DNA of 64,000 bases from CAWCXF01 sp963799455 (GCA_963799455.1 CAWCXF010000008.1:1798001-1862000), one strand, 5' to 3'; shown: positions 46,066-55,295, counted from the stretch's first letter. A program made the numbers and translations. The notes: generated by a model not told the origin, from the letters alone.

Positions 46066-47849
46066 TGGCCAAGCTGATCGAGGATTACGGGCTGATCGGC
46101 GACGGCCGCTCGGCGGCCCTGGTGCGGCGGGACGGCTCGATCGACTGGCTCTGCTGGCCGCGCTTCGACTCCGACGCCTGCCTCGCGGCGCTCCTGGGCA
46201 CCGAGGAGCACGGGCGCTGGTTGATCGGCCCGGCGGAGGGCGGCGCCTGCGCCTCGCGCCGCTACCAGCCCGACACCTTGGTGCTCGAGACCGACTTCGA
46301 GGCCGAGGGGGGGGCCGCGCGCGTCACCGACTTCATGCCCGTGGGGGACGGCGCGCCCACGCTCGTGCGCATCGTCACCGGGCTCAGGGGCCGGATCCGG
46401 CTGCGCCACTCGCTGCTGCTGCGCTTCGACTACGGCTCGCTCGCGCCTTGGGTCGAGCGGCGCGGCGAGACGGCGGTGGCGCGTGTCGGGCCCGACCTCG
46501 TGGTCCTGCGCGGGCCGGTCGCGTTCGAGGGCGAGGGCGACGAGATCGCCGCCGAGTTCGAGCTGGGCGAGGGGGACGAGCGGGCCTTCGTGCTGGCCTA
46601 CGGGCCGTCCCACGAGCCGCCGCCCGAGCCGATCGACGCGAAGGCGGCGCTCGCGGAGGCCCAGGCCCACTGGCGCGAGTGGATCCAGCGCTTCGACGAG
46701 CCCACCGACTGGCCCGAGGCGGTGCGCCGCTCGCTCCTCACGCTCAAGGCGATGATCCACCGGCCCACGGGGAGCATCGTGGCCGCGCCCACCACCTCGC
46801 TGCCCGAGACCTTCGGCGGATCCGACAACTGGGACTACCGCTTCGCCTGGATGCGCGACTCGACCTTCGCGCTCGCGGCGCTGCTCGACGCAGGGTTCGA
46901 GGAGGAGGCGGTGGCGTGGCGCGACTGGCTCCTGCGCGCGGTCGCGGGCGATCCCGACAAGATGCGGATCATGTATCACGTGGACGGCTCGCGGCGGCTC
47001 GAGGAGTGGACGGTGGACTGGCTGCCGGGCTTCCGCTGGTCGACGCCGGTTCGCGTCGGCAACGCCGCCGCGGCCCAGTTCCAGCTCGACATCTACGGCG
47101 AGGTGATCGACACGCTCCACCTCGCGGCCCGCGCCGGCATGGAGCGCGACGAGCAGGGCCGCGCGCTCGAGGCCGCCGTGGTGCGTCACGTCGAGCGCGT
47201 CTGGCGCGACCCCGACCACGGGTTGTGGGAGAGCCGGGGCGAGCCGCGCCACTACGTCTACTCCAAGGTCATGGCGTGGGTCGCGGTCGATCGCTGCGCC
47301 TCGGCGCGGCGCGCGCAGGCGCAGGCGGGCGAGGACGACGAGGGGGCGAGGCTCGGCGACCTCGCTCGGCTCATGCACGCGGAGATCTGCCGCGAGGGCT
47401 TCGACGCCGATCTCGGCCATTTCGTCGCCCGCTACGGCGGGCGCGAGGTCGATGCGAGCCTGCTGCTGCTGCCGCTGATGGGGTTCCTGCCGGTGGACGA
47501 CCCGCGCATGGCCGGCACCATCGCCGCCGTCGAGCGCGACCTGGTGGTGGACGGCCTGGTGCGGCGCAACGCCCCCGTCGGCCAGCCGCCGCCCAACGCC
47601 TTCCTCGCCTGCTCCTGCTGGCTCGCCGACTGTCAGGCGATGCAGGGCCGCGAGCAGGAGGCGCGCGCCACCTTCGAGCGCCTTTTGTCGGTGCAGAGCG
47701 ACCTCGGGCTGCTGGCGGAGGAGTACGACCCCGAGGCCGGGCGGCTGACCGGCAACTTCCCGCAGGCGCTGAGCCACCTCGCCCTGATCCGGACCGCGCT
47801 CGGCCTGTGCGGCACGGTCACGCGGCGCGGCGGGGAAGGCGCGTCATGA
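46065..47849 (+). CDS. Glycoside hydrolase family 15 protein (glucoamylase/trehalase type)
   Basis: 594 residues. An N-terminal beta-domain (IEDYGLIGDGRSAALVRRDGSIDWLCWPRFDS) is followed by the (alpha/alpha)6 GH15 domain with SLPETFGGSDNWDYRFAWMRDS and LDIYGEVIDTLHLA. No signal peptide, so it acts in the cytoplasm. Releases glucose from trehalose or alpha-glucans, feeding the gluconate route of the same operon. The start overlaps the GMC stop by one base. Confidence 0.9.
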   Translation: MAKLIEDYGLIGDGRSAALVRRDGSIDWLCWPRFDSDACLAALLGTEEHGRWLIGPAEGGACASRRYQPDTLVLETDFEAEGGAARVTDFMPVGDGAPTLVRIVTGLRGRIRLRHSLLLRFDYGSLAPWVERRGETAVARVGPDLVVLRGPVAFEGEGDEIAAEFELGEGDERAFVLAYGPSHEPPPEPIDAKAALAEAQAHWREWIQRFDEPTDWPEAVRRSLLTLKAMIHRPTGSIVAAPTTSLPETFGGSDNWDYRFAWMRDSTFALAALLDAGFEEEAVAWRDWLLRAVAGDPDKMRIMYHVDGSRRLEEWTVDWLPGFRWSTPVRVGNAAAAQFQLDIYGEVIDTLHLAARAGMERDEQGRALEAAVVRHVERVWRDPDHGLWESRGEPRHYVYSKVMAWVAVDRCASARRAQAQAGEDDEGARLGDLARLMHAEICREGFDADLGHFVARYGGREVDASLLLLPLMGFLPVDDPRMAGTIAAVERDLVVDGLVRRNAPVGQPPPNAFLACSCWLADCQAMQGREQEARATFERLLSVQSDLGLLAEEYDPEAGRLTGNFPQALSHLALIRTALGLCGTVTRRGGEGAS

Positions 47850-48739
47850 CCCGCGAGCCCGAGCCGGTGCCCGAGCTGATGGTGGACGCCCACGCCGTCA
47901 TCGGCGAGTCGCCCGTCTGGTCGGCCGAGCAGGGCGCGCTCTACTGGATCGACGTGAGGGCCCCGGCGCTCCACCGCACCGAGCACGCCACCGGGGCGAC
48001 GCGCTCCTGGCGGCTGACGTCGGAGGTCGGCGGCTTCGGCCTCCTCGCGGACGGCTCGGGCGCGGTGCTGGGGCTGCGCTCGGGCCTCGTCGCGCTCGAC
48101 TTCCGCAGCGGCGGGACCGAGCGGCTCGCCGAGCCGCCCTTCGACCCCGCGACGCACCGCTTCAACGAGTCGGGGGTGGACCCCGCCGGGCGGCTCTGGC
48201 TCGGCACCATGTTCGACCCCGAGCCCGGCGTGGACGCCGAGCCCGCGCCGGGGCCGCTCGTCTCGTGGTCGCCCTCCGAGGGGCTCGTGGCGCATGAGGG
48301 CGACGCCCTGACCGCCAACGGCTTCGCCTGGAGCCGCGACGGCGCCACCTTCTACCGGGCGCGTTCCACGGATGGCCGCATCACGGCCACCGCGTTCGAC
48401 GCCGCGGCCGGCCGCCTCGGCGAGGAGCGCGGCTTCGCCGCCGTCGATCCCGGGCTCGGCGAGCCCGACGGGGGCGCCGTGGACGCCGAGGGCTTCTACT
48501 GGAGCGCGATCCACGGCGGCGGGCGGCTGCGCCGCCACGCGCCCGACGGGCGGCTCGACCGCGAGGTCGCGCTGCCGGTGCGCAACCCGACCATGATGGC
48601 CTTCGCCGGCCCCGACCTCGCCATGCTCTACGTCACCAGCGCCACCCATGGGAGATCCGACGGCGCCCCGCACGAGGGCGGGCTGTGGCGCCTCTCGCCG
48701 GGGGTGAGGGGGCTCGCGCTGCCGACGCTCGCGGCCTAG
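47846..48739 (+). CDS. SMP-30/gluconolactonase family lactonase
   Basis: 297 residues, six-bladed propeller. Metal ligands expected in VIGESPVWSAEQG (Glu), TANGFAWSRDGATFY (Asn) and the Asp of a following blade (DGGAVDAEGFYWSAIHGG). HRFNESGVDPAGRLWLGTM is diagnostic. Hydrolyses gluconolactone-type sugar lactones to the acid. Last gene of the operon; its TAG overlaps the opposite-strand TAG of cox4 in the sequence CTAG. Confidence 0.9.
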   Translation: MTREPEPVPELMVDAHAVIGESPVWSAEQGALYWIDVRAPALHRTEHATGATRSWRLTSEVGGFGLLADGSGAVLGLRSGLVALDFRSGGTERLAEPPFDPATHRFNESGVDPAGRLWLGTMFDPEPGVDAEPAPGPLVSWSPSEGLVAHEGDALTANGFAWSRDGATFYRARSTDGRITATAFDAAAGRLGEERGFAAVDPGLGEPDGGAVDAEGFYWSAIHGGGRLRRHAPDGRLDREVALPVRNPTMMAFAGPDLAMLYVTSATHGRSDGAPHEGGLWRLSPGVRGLALPTLAA

Positions 48740-49107
48740 CGATCGACGGAGGGCGGGCCGCCGATCCGCGTCGAGATCCCGGCGTCGATCGGCCCCGCCG
48801 GGAAGGCCCCGGGCCGGTGCTGCCGGGTGGCCTCGTCGGCGAAGGTCAGGAAGAACATCACCGTCAGGAACAGCGTGCCGGTCACGGCCGCGAGGCGCAC
48901 CAGCGCGCTCGCCGAGGCCAGCTCCATGAAGATCAGGACCACCAGCGCCGTCTTGGCGCCCGCGATGGCGAGCGCCGCCACCGGCTTCCAGGCCCCGAGC
49001 GGCAGGTAGGCGCCCAGCACGGTGGCGATCAGCAGCGCCGCGAGCCCGAGCCAGACGAGCCCCGCGCGGCGCCACGGCGCGCCCGCGCCGCGGCGCTCGG
49101 CGCTCAC
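48736..49107 (-). CDS. Cytochrome c oxidase subunit IV family protein
   Basis: 123 residues, GTG start overlapping the ctaE stop. Three hydrophobic helices (LVWLGLAALLIATVLGAYLPLG, PVAALAIAGAKTALVVLIFMELASA, VRLAAVTGTLFLTVMFFLTF) match the small prokaryotic subunit IV that packs on subunit III. Last gene of the act-cta operon. Confidence 0.88.
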   Translation of the reverse strand: MSAERRGAGAPWRRAGLVWLGLAALLIATVLGAYLPLGAWKPVAALAIAGAKTALVVLIFMELASASALVRLAAVTGTLFLTVMFFLTFADEATRQHRPGAFPAGPIDAGISTRIGGPPSVDR

Positions 49108-49751
49108 CCCCGCCCCATCAGGTAGAGGAGCGGGAAGAGGAAGATCCACACCACGTCGATCAGGTGCCAGTAGAGCCCCAGCACGTGCAGCGTGCCGGTC
49201 CGCGTCCAGTCGACGCGCCCCTGCGCCACCTGCCCGAGCACGGCGAGCACGGCGCCCACGCCGATCGTCAGGTGGACCGCGTGGATGCCGGTCAGCAGCC
49301 AGTAGAAGGAGAAGAAGATCTCGGTCTCGGGCGGCTCGAGCGGGAAGGCCGCCGTGCCGGGGATCAGGCCCTCGGCGAAGTCCTTGCGGTACTCGAAGCC
49401 CTTGACGACGAGGAAGGCGAGCCCGAGCGCCGCCGTCAGCCCCAGCCCCCACAGCACCGTGCGCCTGAGCCCCTCCGGCGCGGCCCAGGCGGCGGTCGCC
49501 ATGGTGGCCGAGGAGGTCAGCAGGATCGCGGTGTTGGCGGTGCCGAGCCAGATGTCGGTGCGCCCGCCGGCGGCCTCGAAGGCGTCCGGGTAGGAGTATC
49601 GGTAGACCGCGTAGCCGAGCAGCAGCGCGCCGAAGAAGACGACCTCCGAGGCGAGGAAGATCCACAGCCCGAAGGTTGCGGCCATGCGCTGACGGTCGAA
49701 GGAGCCGAAGGGCTCGTTCGGCTCGGCATGGCCCACGGCGGAGGGGCTCAC
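49104..49751 (-). CDS. ctaE: Cytochrome c oxidase subunit III
   Basis: 215 residues, GTG start, five helices. GLWIFLASEVVFFGALLLGYAVYR has the conserved Glu, and WLLTGIHAVHLTIGVG and GLYWHLIDVVWIFLFPLLYL close the protein. It overlaps the ctaD and cox4 genes by four bases each. Confidence 0.94.
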   Translation of the reverse strand: MSPSAVGHAEPNEPFGSFDRQRMAATFGLWIFLASEVVFFGALLLGYAVYRYSYPDAFEAAGGRTDIWLGTANTAILLTSSATMATAAWAAPEGLRRTVLWGLGLTAALGLAFLVVKGFEYRKDFAEGLIPGTAAFPLEPPETEIFFSFYWLLTGIHAVHLTIGVGAVLAVLGQVAQGRVDWTRTGTLHVLGLYWHLIDVVWIFLFPLLYLMGRG

Positions 49752-51527
49752 CGCCCGTCCTCGCGCCCGTCCTCGCGCCCGTCCTCGCGCCCGTCCTCGC
49801 GCCCGTCCTGGGCGCCGCCGTCGCGCTGCGCCATGCGACCGGCGCGCCGGGCGCCGGGGGTGTCGCCGGTGCCCTGGGCGCGGTGGGTCGTCTCCTCGCG
49901 GGTCGCGGGCTTCTCGTCGCGCTCGTGATAGGCGTATGCCTCCTCGCGCACGACCGGCAGGCGGTGGAAGTTGTGCTCGGGCGGGGGCGAGGAGGTCTGC
50001 CATTCGAGGCCCGTGGCGGACCAGGGATCCTCGCCCGCGCGCCGTCCCGCGACGAGCGACCAGCCGAGGTAGAACACCGGCAGGATGTAGGCCGCCGCGA
50101 GGACCACGGCGCCGGCCGAGGACATCACGTGCCAGACCTGGAACTGTTCGGGATAGACGTGGTAGCGCCGCGGCATCCCCATGTAGCCCATGACGAATTG
50201 CGGGAAGAAGGTGAAGTTGAAGCCGAGGAACATCAAGATCGCGGCGGCGCGCGCCATGCCCTCGTTGTAGCTCCGCCCGGTGATCTTGGGCCACCAGAAG
50301 TGCAGGCCCCCGAAGAACGCCGCCATCGTGCCGCCGACCATGATGTAGTGGAAATGCGCCACCACGAAGTAGGTGTCGGTGACGTGCACGTCGATCGGCA
50401 CCGAGGCGAGGAACAGCCCCGAGAGCCCGCCCATCGTGAAGAGGCCGACGAAGCCCATCGCGTAGAGCATCGGGCTCTCGAAGGTGATGTGCCCGCCGTA
50501 GAGCGTCGCCGTCCAGTTGAAGACCTTGATCGCCGAGGGGACGGCGATGACGAAGCTCAGGAGCGAGAAGATCAGGCTGGCGTAGGGCGACTGGCCGGAG
50601 ACGAACATGTGGTGCCCCCAGACGAAGAAGCTGAAGGCGGCGATGGCGATCAGCGCCAGCATCATCATCTGGTAGCCGAACACCCGGCGCCGCGCGAAGC
50701 AGGTGATGATCTCGGTCACCACCCCCATGCCCGGCAGCAGCATGATGTAGACCGCCGGGTGCGAGTAGAACCAGAACACGTGCTGGAAGAGGATCGGGTC
50801 GCCCCCGCGGGTGGGGTCGAAGAGCCCGAGCCCGAAGAGCCGCTCGACCACCACCATCAGCAGCGCCACCGCGAGCGCGGGCGTGCCCAGCACGATGATG
50901 ATCGAGGTGGCGTAGATCGCCCAGACGAAGAGCGGCAGGCGCATCCAGCTCATGCCGGGCGCGCGCAGCGTGTGCACCGTGACGATGAAGTTGAGCCCGG
51001 TGGCGATGGTGCCGAAGCCCGCGACGAACACGCCCATCGCCGCCAGCGTCACGTAGGAGTTGGAGTAGAGCGAGGAGTAGGGCGTGTAGAACGTCCAGCC
51101 GGTGTCCACGCCCCCCGCGAGCAGCGCCGCCAGCGCCAGCGCGCCGCCGATCATGGTGAGGTACCAGCTCATGCAGGTTGAGCCGCGGGAAGGCCACGTC
51201 GCGCGCCCCGATGGCGAGCGGCAGGACGAAGTTGCCGAGCGTGGTGGGGATCGACGGCACCAGGAAGAACCACACCATGATCACGCCGTGCAGCGTGAAG
51301 AGCTTGTTGTAGGCGTCGGCCGAGACGACGTCGGCCTCGGGCGTGAGCAGCTCCAGCCGGATCAGCGTCGCGGCCGACCCGCCGATGGCGAAGAAGACGG
51401 TGATCGAGGCGAGGTAGAGGATGGCGATGCGCTTGTGGTCGGTCGTCAGCAGCCACGAGCGCACGCGGTGCCCGGCGGCGAGGTAGCTCGGCGCGCCCTC
51501 GGGGGCCTCGGCGGCGGCGTCGGTCAT
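49748..51527 (-). CDS. ctaD: Cytochrome c oxidase subunit I, one frameshift
   Basis: Catalytic subunit with heme a, heme a3 and CuB. The first 115 residues (LTTDHKRIAILYLA, FTLHGVIMVWFFLVPSIPTTLGNFVLPLAIGARDVAFPRLN) read in one frame; MSWYLTMIGG onward reads in the next, the shift lying at about 51172-51180. The CuB/heme ligands appear in FWFYSHPAVYIMLLPGMG, WGHHMF and VVAHFHYIMVGG. The C-terminus ends in repeated EDGR units from a 12-base tandem repeat. About 590 residues when joined. The ATG overlaps the ctaC stop. Confidence 0.93.
49753..49810. repeat. 12-base tandem repeat at the 3' end of ctaD
   Basis: About five copies of GCCCGTCCTCGC immediately before the ctaD stop, encoding EDGR repeats in frame. 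Confidence 0.85.
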
Positions 51528-52507
51528 CGGGAGACCTCCATGGAGGGCGAGCGCAGCACCTGCGATCCCGGCGCGGGCGCCGCGCCGAGCGCGCGGACAT
51601 AGGCCACGAGCGCCTGGATCTGGCCCTGGTCGAGCACCTCGGCGAAGCCCTTCGGCATGATCGGCCGGTAGCCCGCCACCACGTCGCGCTCGGGCTGGAG
51701 GATCGAGTTGCGGATGTAGGCCTCGTCGGCGGTCACGGTGCGGCCGTCTGCGAGCTGCACCGGGCGGCCGAAGACGCCGTCGAGCAGCGGCGCGCGGACG
51801 TCGGAGGCGGCCGCGTGGCAGCCCGAGCAGCCGAGGGCGGTGAAGAGGGCGGCGCCCTCGCGCGCGAGCGTGTCGGCCTGGGGCTGGGCCACGGACCAGG
51901 CGGCGTAGGCCTCGGGCTCCATCACGACGACCTCGCCGCCCATGCGCGCGTGGTCGGTGCCGCAGTACTCCGCGCACATCAGCGGGTAGCTGCCCACCTG
52001 CGTCGGCTCGAACCACATCATCGAGGTGCGGCCCGGCACGACGTCCTTCTTGAGGCGGAAGGCGGGCACGAAGAAGGAGTGGATGACGTCCTGGGAGGAC
52101 ATGTAGAGCACCACCGGTTGGCCCTTCGGCACGTGCAGCGCGTTGATCTCGCGCGCGCCGTTCGGGTGCTGGGTCTTCCACATCCACTGCTTGGCCTCGA
52201 CGTGGATCTCCAGCGCGCCCGGGGGCGGGTCGAACTGCGAGATCTGGTAGGAGGACGCCCACCAGAACACGAACAGCGCGAGGAAGGCGGTCGCCGCTGT
52301 CCAGCCGATCTCGATCTCGCGGCTCAGGAGCGCCGGCACCCGGTGGCGCGCCACCTCCGTGCCCTTGCGGAAGCGGGCGCCGAAGACCACGATCAGCCCC
52401 CCCACCAGCAGCACCACCAAGAGCGACAGCGCCAGGAGGGCGCCGAAGAGGATGTCGTAGCCCGCGACGTTGGCCGAGGCCGAGCCCGGATCCCACAGCC
52501 GGCTCAT
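51524..52507 (-). CDS. ctaC: Cytochrome c oxidase subunit II with fused cytochrome c (caa3 type)
   Basis: 327 residues from MSRLWDPGSASANVAGYDIL. Two helices (17-42 and 68-87), then the CuA cupredoxin domain with ligands His143, Cys178, Glu180, Cys182, His186 and Met189 (CAEYCGTDHARM). A C-terminal mono-heme domain has GCSGCH (Cys227-Cys230-His231). This makes it a caa3 oxidase that takes electrons directly from ACIII or a soluble cytochrome. The ATG overlaps the stop of a 58-codon ORF. Confidence 0.94.
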   Translation of the reverse strand: MSRLWDPGSASANVAGYDILFGALLALSLLVVLLVGGLIVVFGARFRKGTEVARHRVPALLSREIEIGWTAATAFLALFVFWWASSYQISQFDPPPGALEIHVEAKQWMWKTQHPNGAREINALHVPKGQPVVLYMSSQDVIHSFFVPAFRLKKDVVPGRTSMMWFEPTQVGSYPLMCAEYCGTDHARMGGEVVVMEPEAYAAWSVAQPQADTLAREGAALFTALGCSGCHAAASDVRAPLLDGVFGRPVQLADGRTVTADEAYIRNSILQPERDVVAGYRPIMPKGFAEVLDQGQIQALVAYVRALGAAPAPGSQVLRSPSMEVSR

Positions 52508-52680
52508 CGCCCGCGCCCCGGCCGCGCTCGCCCCAGCCGCGCTCGTCCCGGCCGCGCGCGCCGCCGCCCCGCGCGCCGAAGGACCGGTGCGCGCTCGCCG
52601 GCGGGCGGGTCGCGGCGCGTCCCGGCCGGCCCCGCCCGGGCCGTCGCGGGCGCCGTGACGACGGGGGTGGGGCGCCTCAT
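52504..52680 (-). CDS. 58-residue Arg/Pro-rich ORF between the 120-residue gene and ctaC
   Basis: Unrecognised. Starts MRRPTPVVTAPATARAG and ends in RARPGRARLGRARPGRGR, coded by a 15-base-type tandem repeat (about 52517-52557). Support comes from its junctions: its ATG overlaps the previous stop and its TGA overlaps the ctaC ATG, both as ATGA. In related operons a SCO-type copper chaperone may occupy this place; no such sequence is visible. It may be a translated linker rather than a functional protein. Confidence 0.4.
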   Translation of the reverse strand: MRRPTPVVTAPATARAGPAGTRRDPPAGERAPVLRRAGRRRARPGRARLGRARPGRGR

Positions 52681-53039
52681 GGAAGGGCCTCGTCGCGGGG
52701 ACGCGCGCCGGGGGTCGCGGGAGCGATCGCGGGGCCGAAGGCGTCGGGGCCACGGGCCGCGACGCGCGCCATCGCCCGCTCGATGGGCAGGCGCCCGTCC
52801 GCGCCCGCGAGCCGGGCGCGCTGGGCGGCGAGGTAGGCGGCATAGGCGGCGACGGGTTGGATCTCCAGCCCGGGCGCGGGGAAGGTCTCGACGGCGGGGA
52901 CGGGCTCGGCGCGCACGGAGGGGTAGAGCAGCCACACGGCGCCGGCCGCGAGGGCCACGATGGCGAAGAGGCCGCCGGCGGCGAGGGCGACGGTCCGGGT
53001 GTGGACGCCCGCGCCCTCGGGGGTGCGCGCGTCGCTCAT
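52677..53039 (-). CDS. Small single-helix protein of the ACIII-caa3 operon
   Basis: 120 residues, function unknown. A 15-residue polar start, then one helix (VALAAGGLFAIVALAAGAVWLLYP), then a periplasmic tail with PAPGLEIQPVAAYAAYLAAQRARL and GRLPIERAMARVAARGPDAFG, repeated Ala-rich amphipathic segments. ATGA junctions on both sides. Its position between actF and ctaC suggests a structural or assembly role in the ACIII-oxidase supercomplex (inference). Confidence 0.7.
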   Translation of the reverse strand: MSDARTPEGAGVHTRTVALAAGGLFAIVALAAGAVWLLYPSVRAEPVPAVETFPAPGLEIQPVAAYAAYLAAQRARLAGADGRLPIERAMARVAARGPDAFGPAIAPATPGARPRDEALP

Positions 53040-54193
53040 CGCGCGCGCTCCCGCGCCTGCCATCGCGCGCCCCCCCGCGCCTGCCATCGCCCCCCCCCCC
53101 ACGCGGGGCGCCCGGACGCCAGGGTGGCGAGCGCGGCGAGCAGGAGCGTGGTCAGGGCCGCGCTCGCCACCACCCAAGGGTAGGCCGGCGACAGCGGCGT
53201 GACGATCCAGACGAGATGCGCCCAGGCGCCCGCGAGCATGAGCCCGCCCGCGACGCGCGCCGCCGCGCGCGAGCGCCGCGCCGCGGTGGGCAGGAGGAGC
53301 GCGAAGGGCAGCGCGGCGCCGAGGCCGAAGGCGGCCCAGGCGAGCGCGAGCCCGGGGCCTCGGTTGCGCGCGAGATACCACCCCGCCTTGCCCGGCAGGT
53401 CGCCCGACCAGCTCACCAGGAACTGCGTCGCGGCCAGGTAGACGGCGCCGAGGAGGGCCGCGAGCATCAGCCCGGCCCAGTCCGAGCGCGCCCCGGCGTC
53501 CTCGCGCGAGAGCCCGAGGAGCGCCGCGAAGGCGAGGCCGCAGCCGATCTGCGCGATCGCCATCTGCGCCCCGAAGTCGGTCGAGTCGAAGCCGGGATCG
53601 AGCGACAGCAGCCAGTCGAGCCCCGCGACGGAGATCGTGACCGCGTAGAGCACGAGTCCCACGGCCGCGGCCCCTGCGCTCGGCCCCCGCCCCGCGCTCG
53701 GCCCCCGCCCCGCGCCCGGCCCCCGCCCCGCGCTCGGCCCGCGCCCGGCGCCCGTGCGGCGCCGCGCGAGCAGGCCGAGGCCCGCGAAGACGGCCAGCGC
53801 CGCGATGGCGCGCGCCGTGAAGGCCGGGGAGTTGAGCCACAGCGCCTCGACGCTGCCGCCGCCCTCCGAGGCCCAGCCGGGCCGCGTCCAGGGGTAGAGC
53901 AGATCCTGCGCCAGCACGAGGACGGCGCCGGCGAGGCAGAGCGGCGGCGCGGCCGAGGCGGCGGCGGTGAGCCAGGGCTCCCCGGCCGCGCGCCAGCGCC
54001 CGCCGGTGAGCGCGTGGATCAGCGCGACCACGGCCGAGCCCAGCGCGACCGACAGCGCGAGGAACCACCCCGCCAGCCACCCGCGCGCCGCGACCGAGGG
54101 GTCGGCCGCGGCGATGGCCGCGAGCGCCGCGGCCGCCGCGAGCGCCGCCGCCGCGGCGGGCCCGCGGGGCGGCCGCGCCGCGGCGGCGGTCAC
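53036..54193 (-). CDS. actF: Alternative complex III subunit ActF
   Basis: 385 residues, GTG start, about ten helices. LAGWFLALSVALGSAVVALIHALTGGRW, YAVTISVAGLDWLLSLDPGFDSTDFG, YLAATQFLVSWSGDLPGKAGWYLAR and WAHLVWIVTPLSPAY match the ActF quinol-side membrane subunit. A Gly/Arg/Pro loop near residue 165 is coded by an 18-base tandem repeat. The C-terminal GGRWQARGGARWQARERAR is also repetitive. Confidence 0.87.
   Translation of the reverse strand: MTAAAARPPRGPAAAAALAAAAALAAIAAADPSVAARGWLAGWFLALSVALGSAVVALIHALTGGRWRAAGEPWLTAAASAAPPLCLAGAVLVLAQDLLYPWTRPGWASEGGGSVEALWLNSPAFTARAIAALAVFAGLGLLARRRTGAGRGPSAGRGPGAGRGPSAGRGPSAGAAAVGLVLYAVTISVAGLDWLLSLDPGFDSTDFGAQMAIAQIGCGLAFAALLGLSREDAGARSDWAGLMLAALLGAVYLAATQFLVSWSGDLPGKAGWYLARNRGPGLALAWAAFGLGAALPFALLLPTAARRSRAAARVAGGLMLAGAWAHLVWIVTPLSPAYPWVVASAALTTLLLAALATLASGRPAWGGGRWQARGGARWQARERAR
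53676..53745. repeat. 18-base tandem repeat inside actF
   Basis: About four copies of GCGCTCGGCCCCCGCCCC encoding repeated GRGPSA units in a loop between two membrane helices. In-frame; expands the loop without disturbing the helices. Confidence 0.8.
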
Positions 54194-54762
54194 GGCGCGG
54201 CCTCCGCCGGATCGCCGCCCGCGGGCGCGGCCCGGGTCGGCGCGACGAGCGTCGCGGGGCGCGAGAAGGCGGGCTCGTCGCCGCCGGCGATCTGGAGGGC
54301 GCGGATGTAGGCGACGATCGCCCATCGGTCGGCGGGCTCGACGCGGTCGCCGTAGGGATACATCACGCCGAAGCCGTCGGCGATCACGGCCATGAAGTGC
54401 TCGGCCGGCGCGGCCTTCAGGCGCTCGGAGAGGTAGGAGGGCGGCTGCGGGAAGCCGCGCTGCGGGACGCGGCCCGTGCCCGTGCCGTCGAGCCCGTGGC
54501 AGGGCGCGCAGTAGATCCCGTAGCGCTCGCGCCCCCGCGCGAGCAGCGCCGGCGTCACCGGGGGCGGCCTTGCGACGGCGGCGGCCCGCTCGAGGGCGCC
54601 CCGGGCCACGGTGCCCTCGACGAGCGGGCGCGCCGAGGCGCCGTCGGACCACACCGGCGACGGGTCGTAGGCCTCGTATTTCGGCTGCACGTCCATGCTC
54701 GCGCGATCGCAGCTCGCCACGGTCGCGACGCCCGACAGCGCGAGGGCGAGCCAGGGCGTCAT
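54190..54762 (-). CDS. actE: Alternative complex III subunit ActE, mono-heme cytochrome c lipoprotein
   Basis: 190 residues. Signal peptide MTPWLALALSGVATVASC with lipobox Cys18; one heme motif CAPCH at 85-89, and a MYPYGDRVEP segment for the distal Met side. Likely the electron exit from ACIII to the caa3 oxidase. ATGA junction with actD, GTGA with actF. Confidence 0.92.
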   Translation of the reverse strand: MTPWLALALSGVATVASCDRASMDVQPKYEAYDPSPVWSDGASARPLVEGTVARGALERAAAVARPPPVTPALLARGRERYGIYCAPCHGLDGTGTGRVPQRGFPQPPSYLSERLKAAPAEHFMAVIADGFGVMYPYGDRVEPADRWAIVAYIRALQIAGGDEPAFSRPATLVAPTRAAPAGGDPAEAAP

Positions 54763-55295
54763 CGCAGCACCTGCACGCAGAGGATCTCGGGGCGCCCCGC
54801 GAGCGCCTCCGTCGCCTCCACCCGGCGGTGGCGGTCGCGCTCGTCGAGGGTGAGGAAGAAGCCGTCGTCGGTGATGGCCGAGGCCCCCTCGGCGTCGAAC
54901 AGCGGGTGGTGCAGGCGCGGCAGCCCGCAGGCCCACAGCATGGCGACGAAGCCCGCGACGGCCGCGCCGAGCACGCCGGTCTCGAACACCGTGAACAGGA
55001 AGGCGGGCCAGGAGTTGAGCGGCCTCCCCCCCGAGTTGATCGGGTAGCCCTCCACCGCGTTCCACCACTGCAGCCAGAAGATGCCGGCGGCCGCGGCGGC
55101 GGCGGCCAGCAGCATGGCCGGGCGCACCGGCGAGGGGGGCAGGGCCAGCGCCTCGTCGAGCGCCTCGACGAAGTGGGGCGCGTGGGCGTCGGCCGAGCGG
55201 AAGCCCAAGGCCCGCACGTGGCGCGCGAGCGTCACGAGGTCGTCGGCCGAGCGGACGCGCGCCACCACGAGCGGCCCGCTCGCGGTCGTCCTCAT
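54759..55295 (-). CDS. actD: Alternative complex III subunit ActD (DUF3341)
   Basis: 178 residues: a cytoplasmic ferredoxin-like start (VARVRSADDLVTLARHVRALGF), two helices (AMLLAAAAAAAGIFWLQWW; FETGVLGAAVAGFVAMLWACGLP), then a soluble tail. NSGGRPLNSWPAFLFTVFE between the helices is the DUF3341 hallmark. Overlaps neighbours by four bases. Confidence 0.92.
   Translation of the reverse strand: MRTTASGPLVVARVRSADDLVTLARHVRALGFRSADAHAPHFVEALDEALALPPSPVRPAMLLAAAAAAAGIFWLQWWNAVEGYPINSGGRPLNSWPAFLFTVFETGVLGAAVAGFVAMLWACGLPRLHHPLFDAEGASAITDDGFFLTLDERDRHRRVEATEALAGRPEILCVQVLR

Noticed and set aside
45063..47777. Long minus-strand open frame opposite the GMC and GH15 genes
   Set aside because: No recognisable motif; plus-strand GH15 is full length with conserved blocks.
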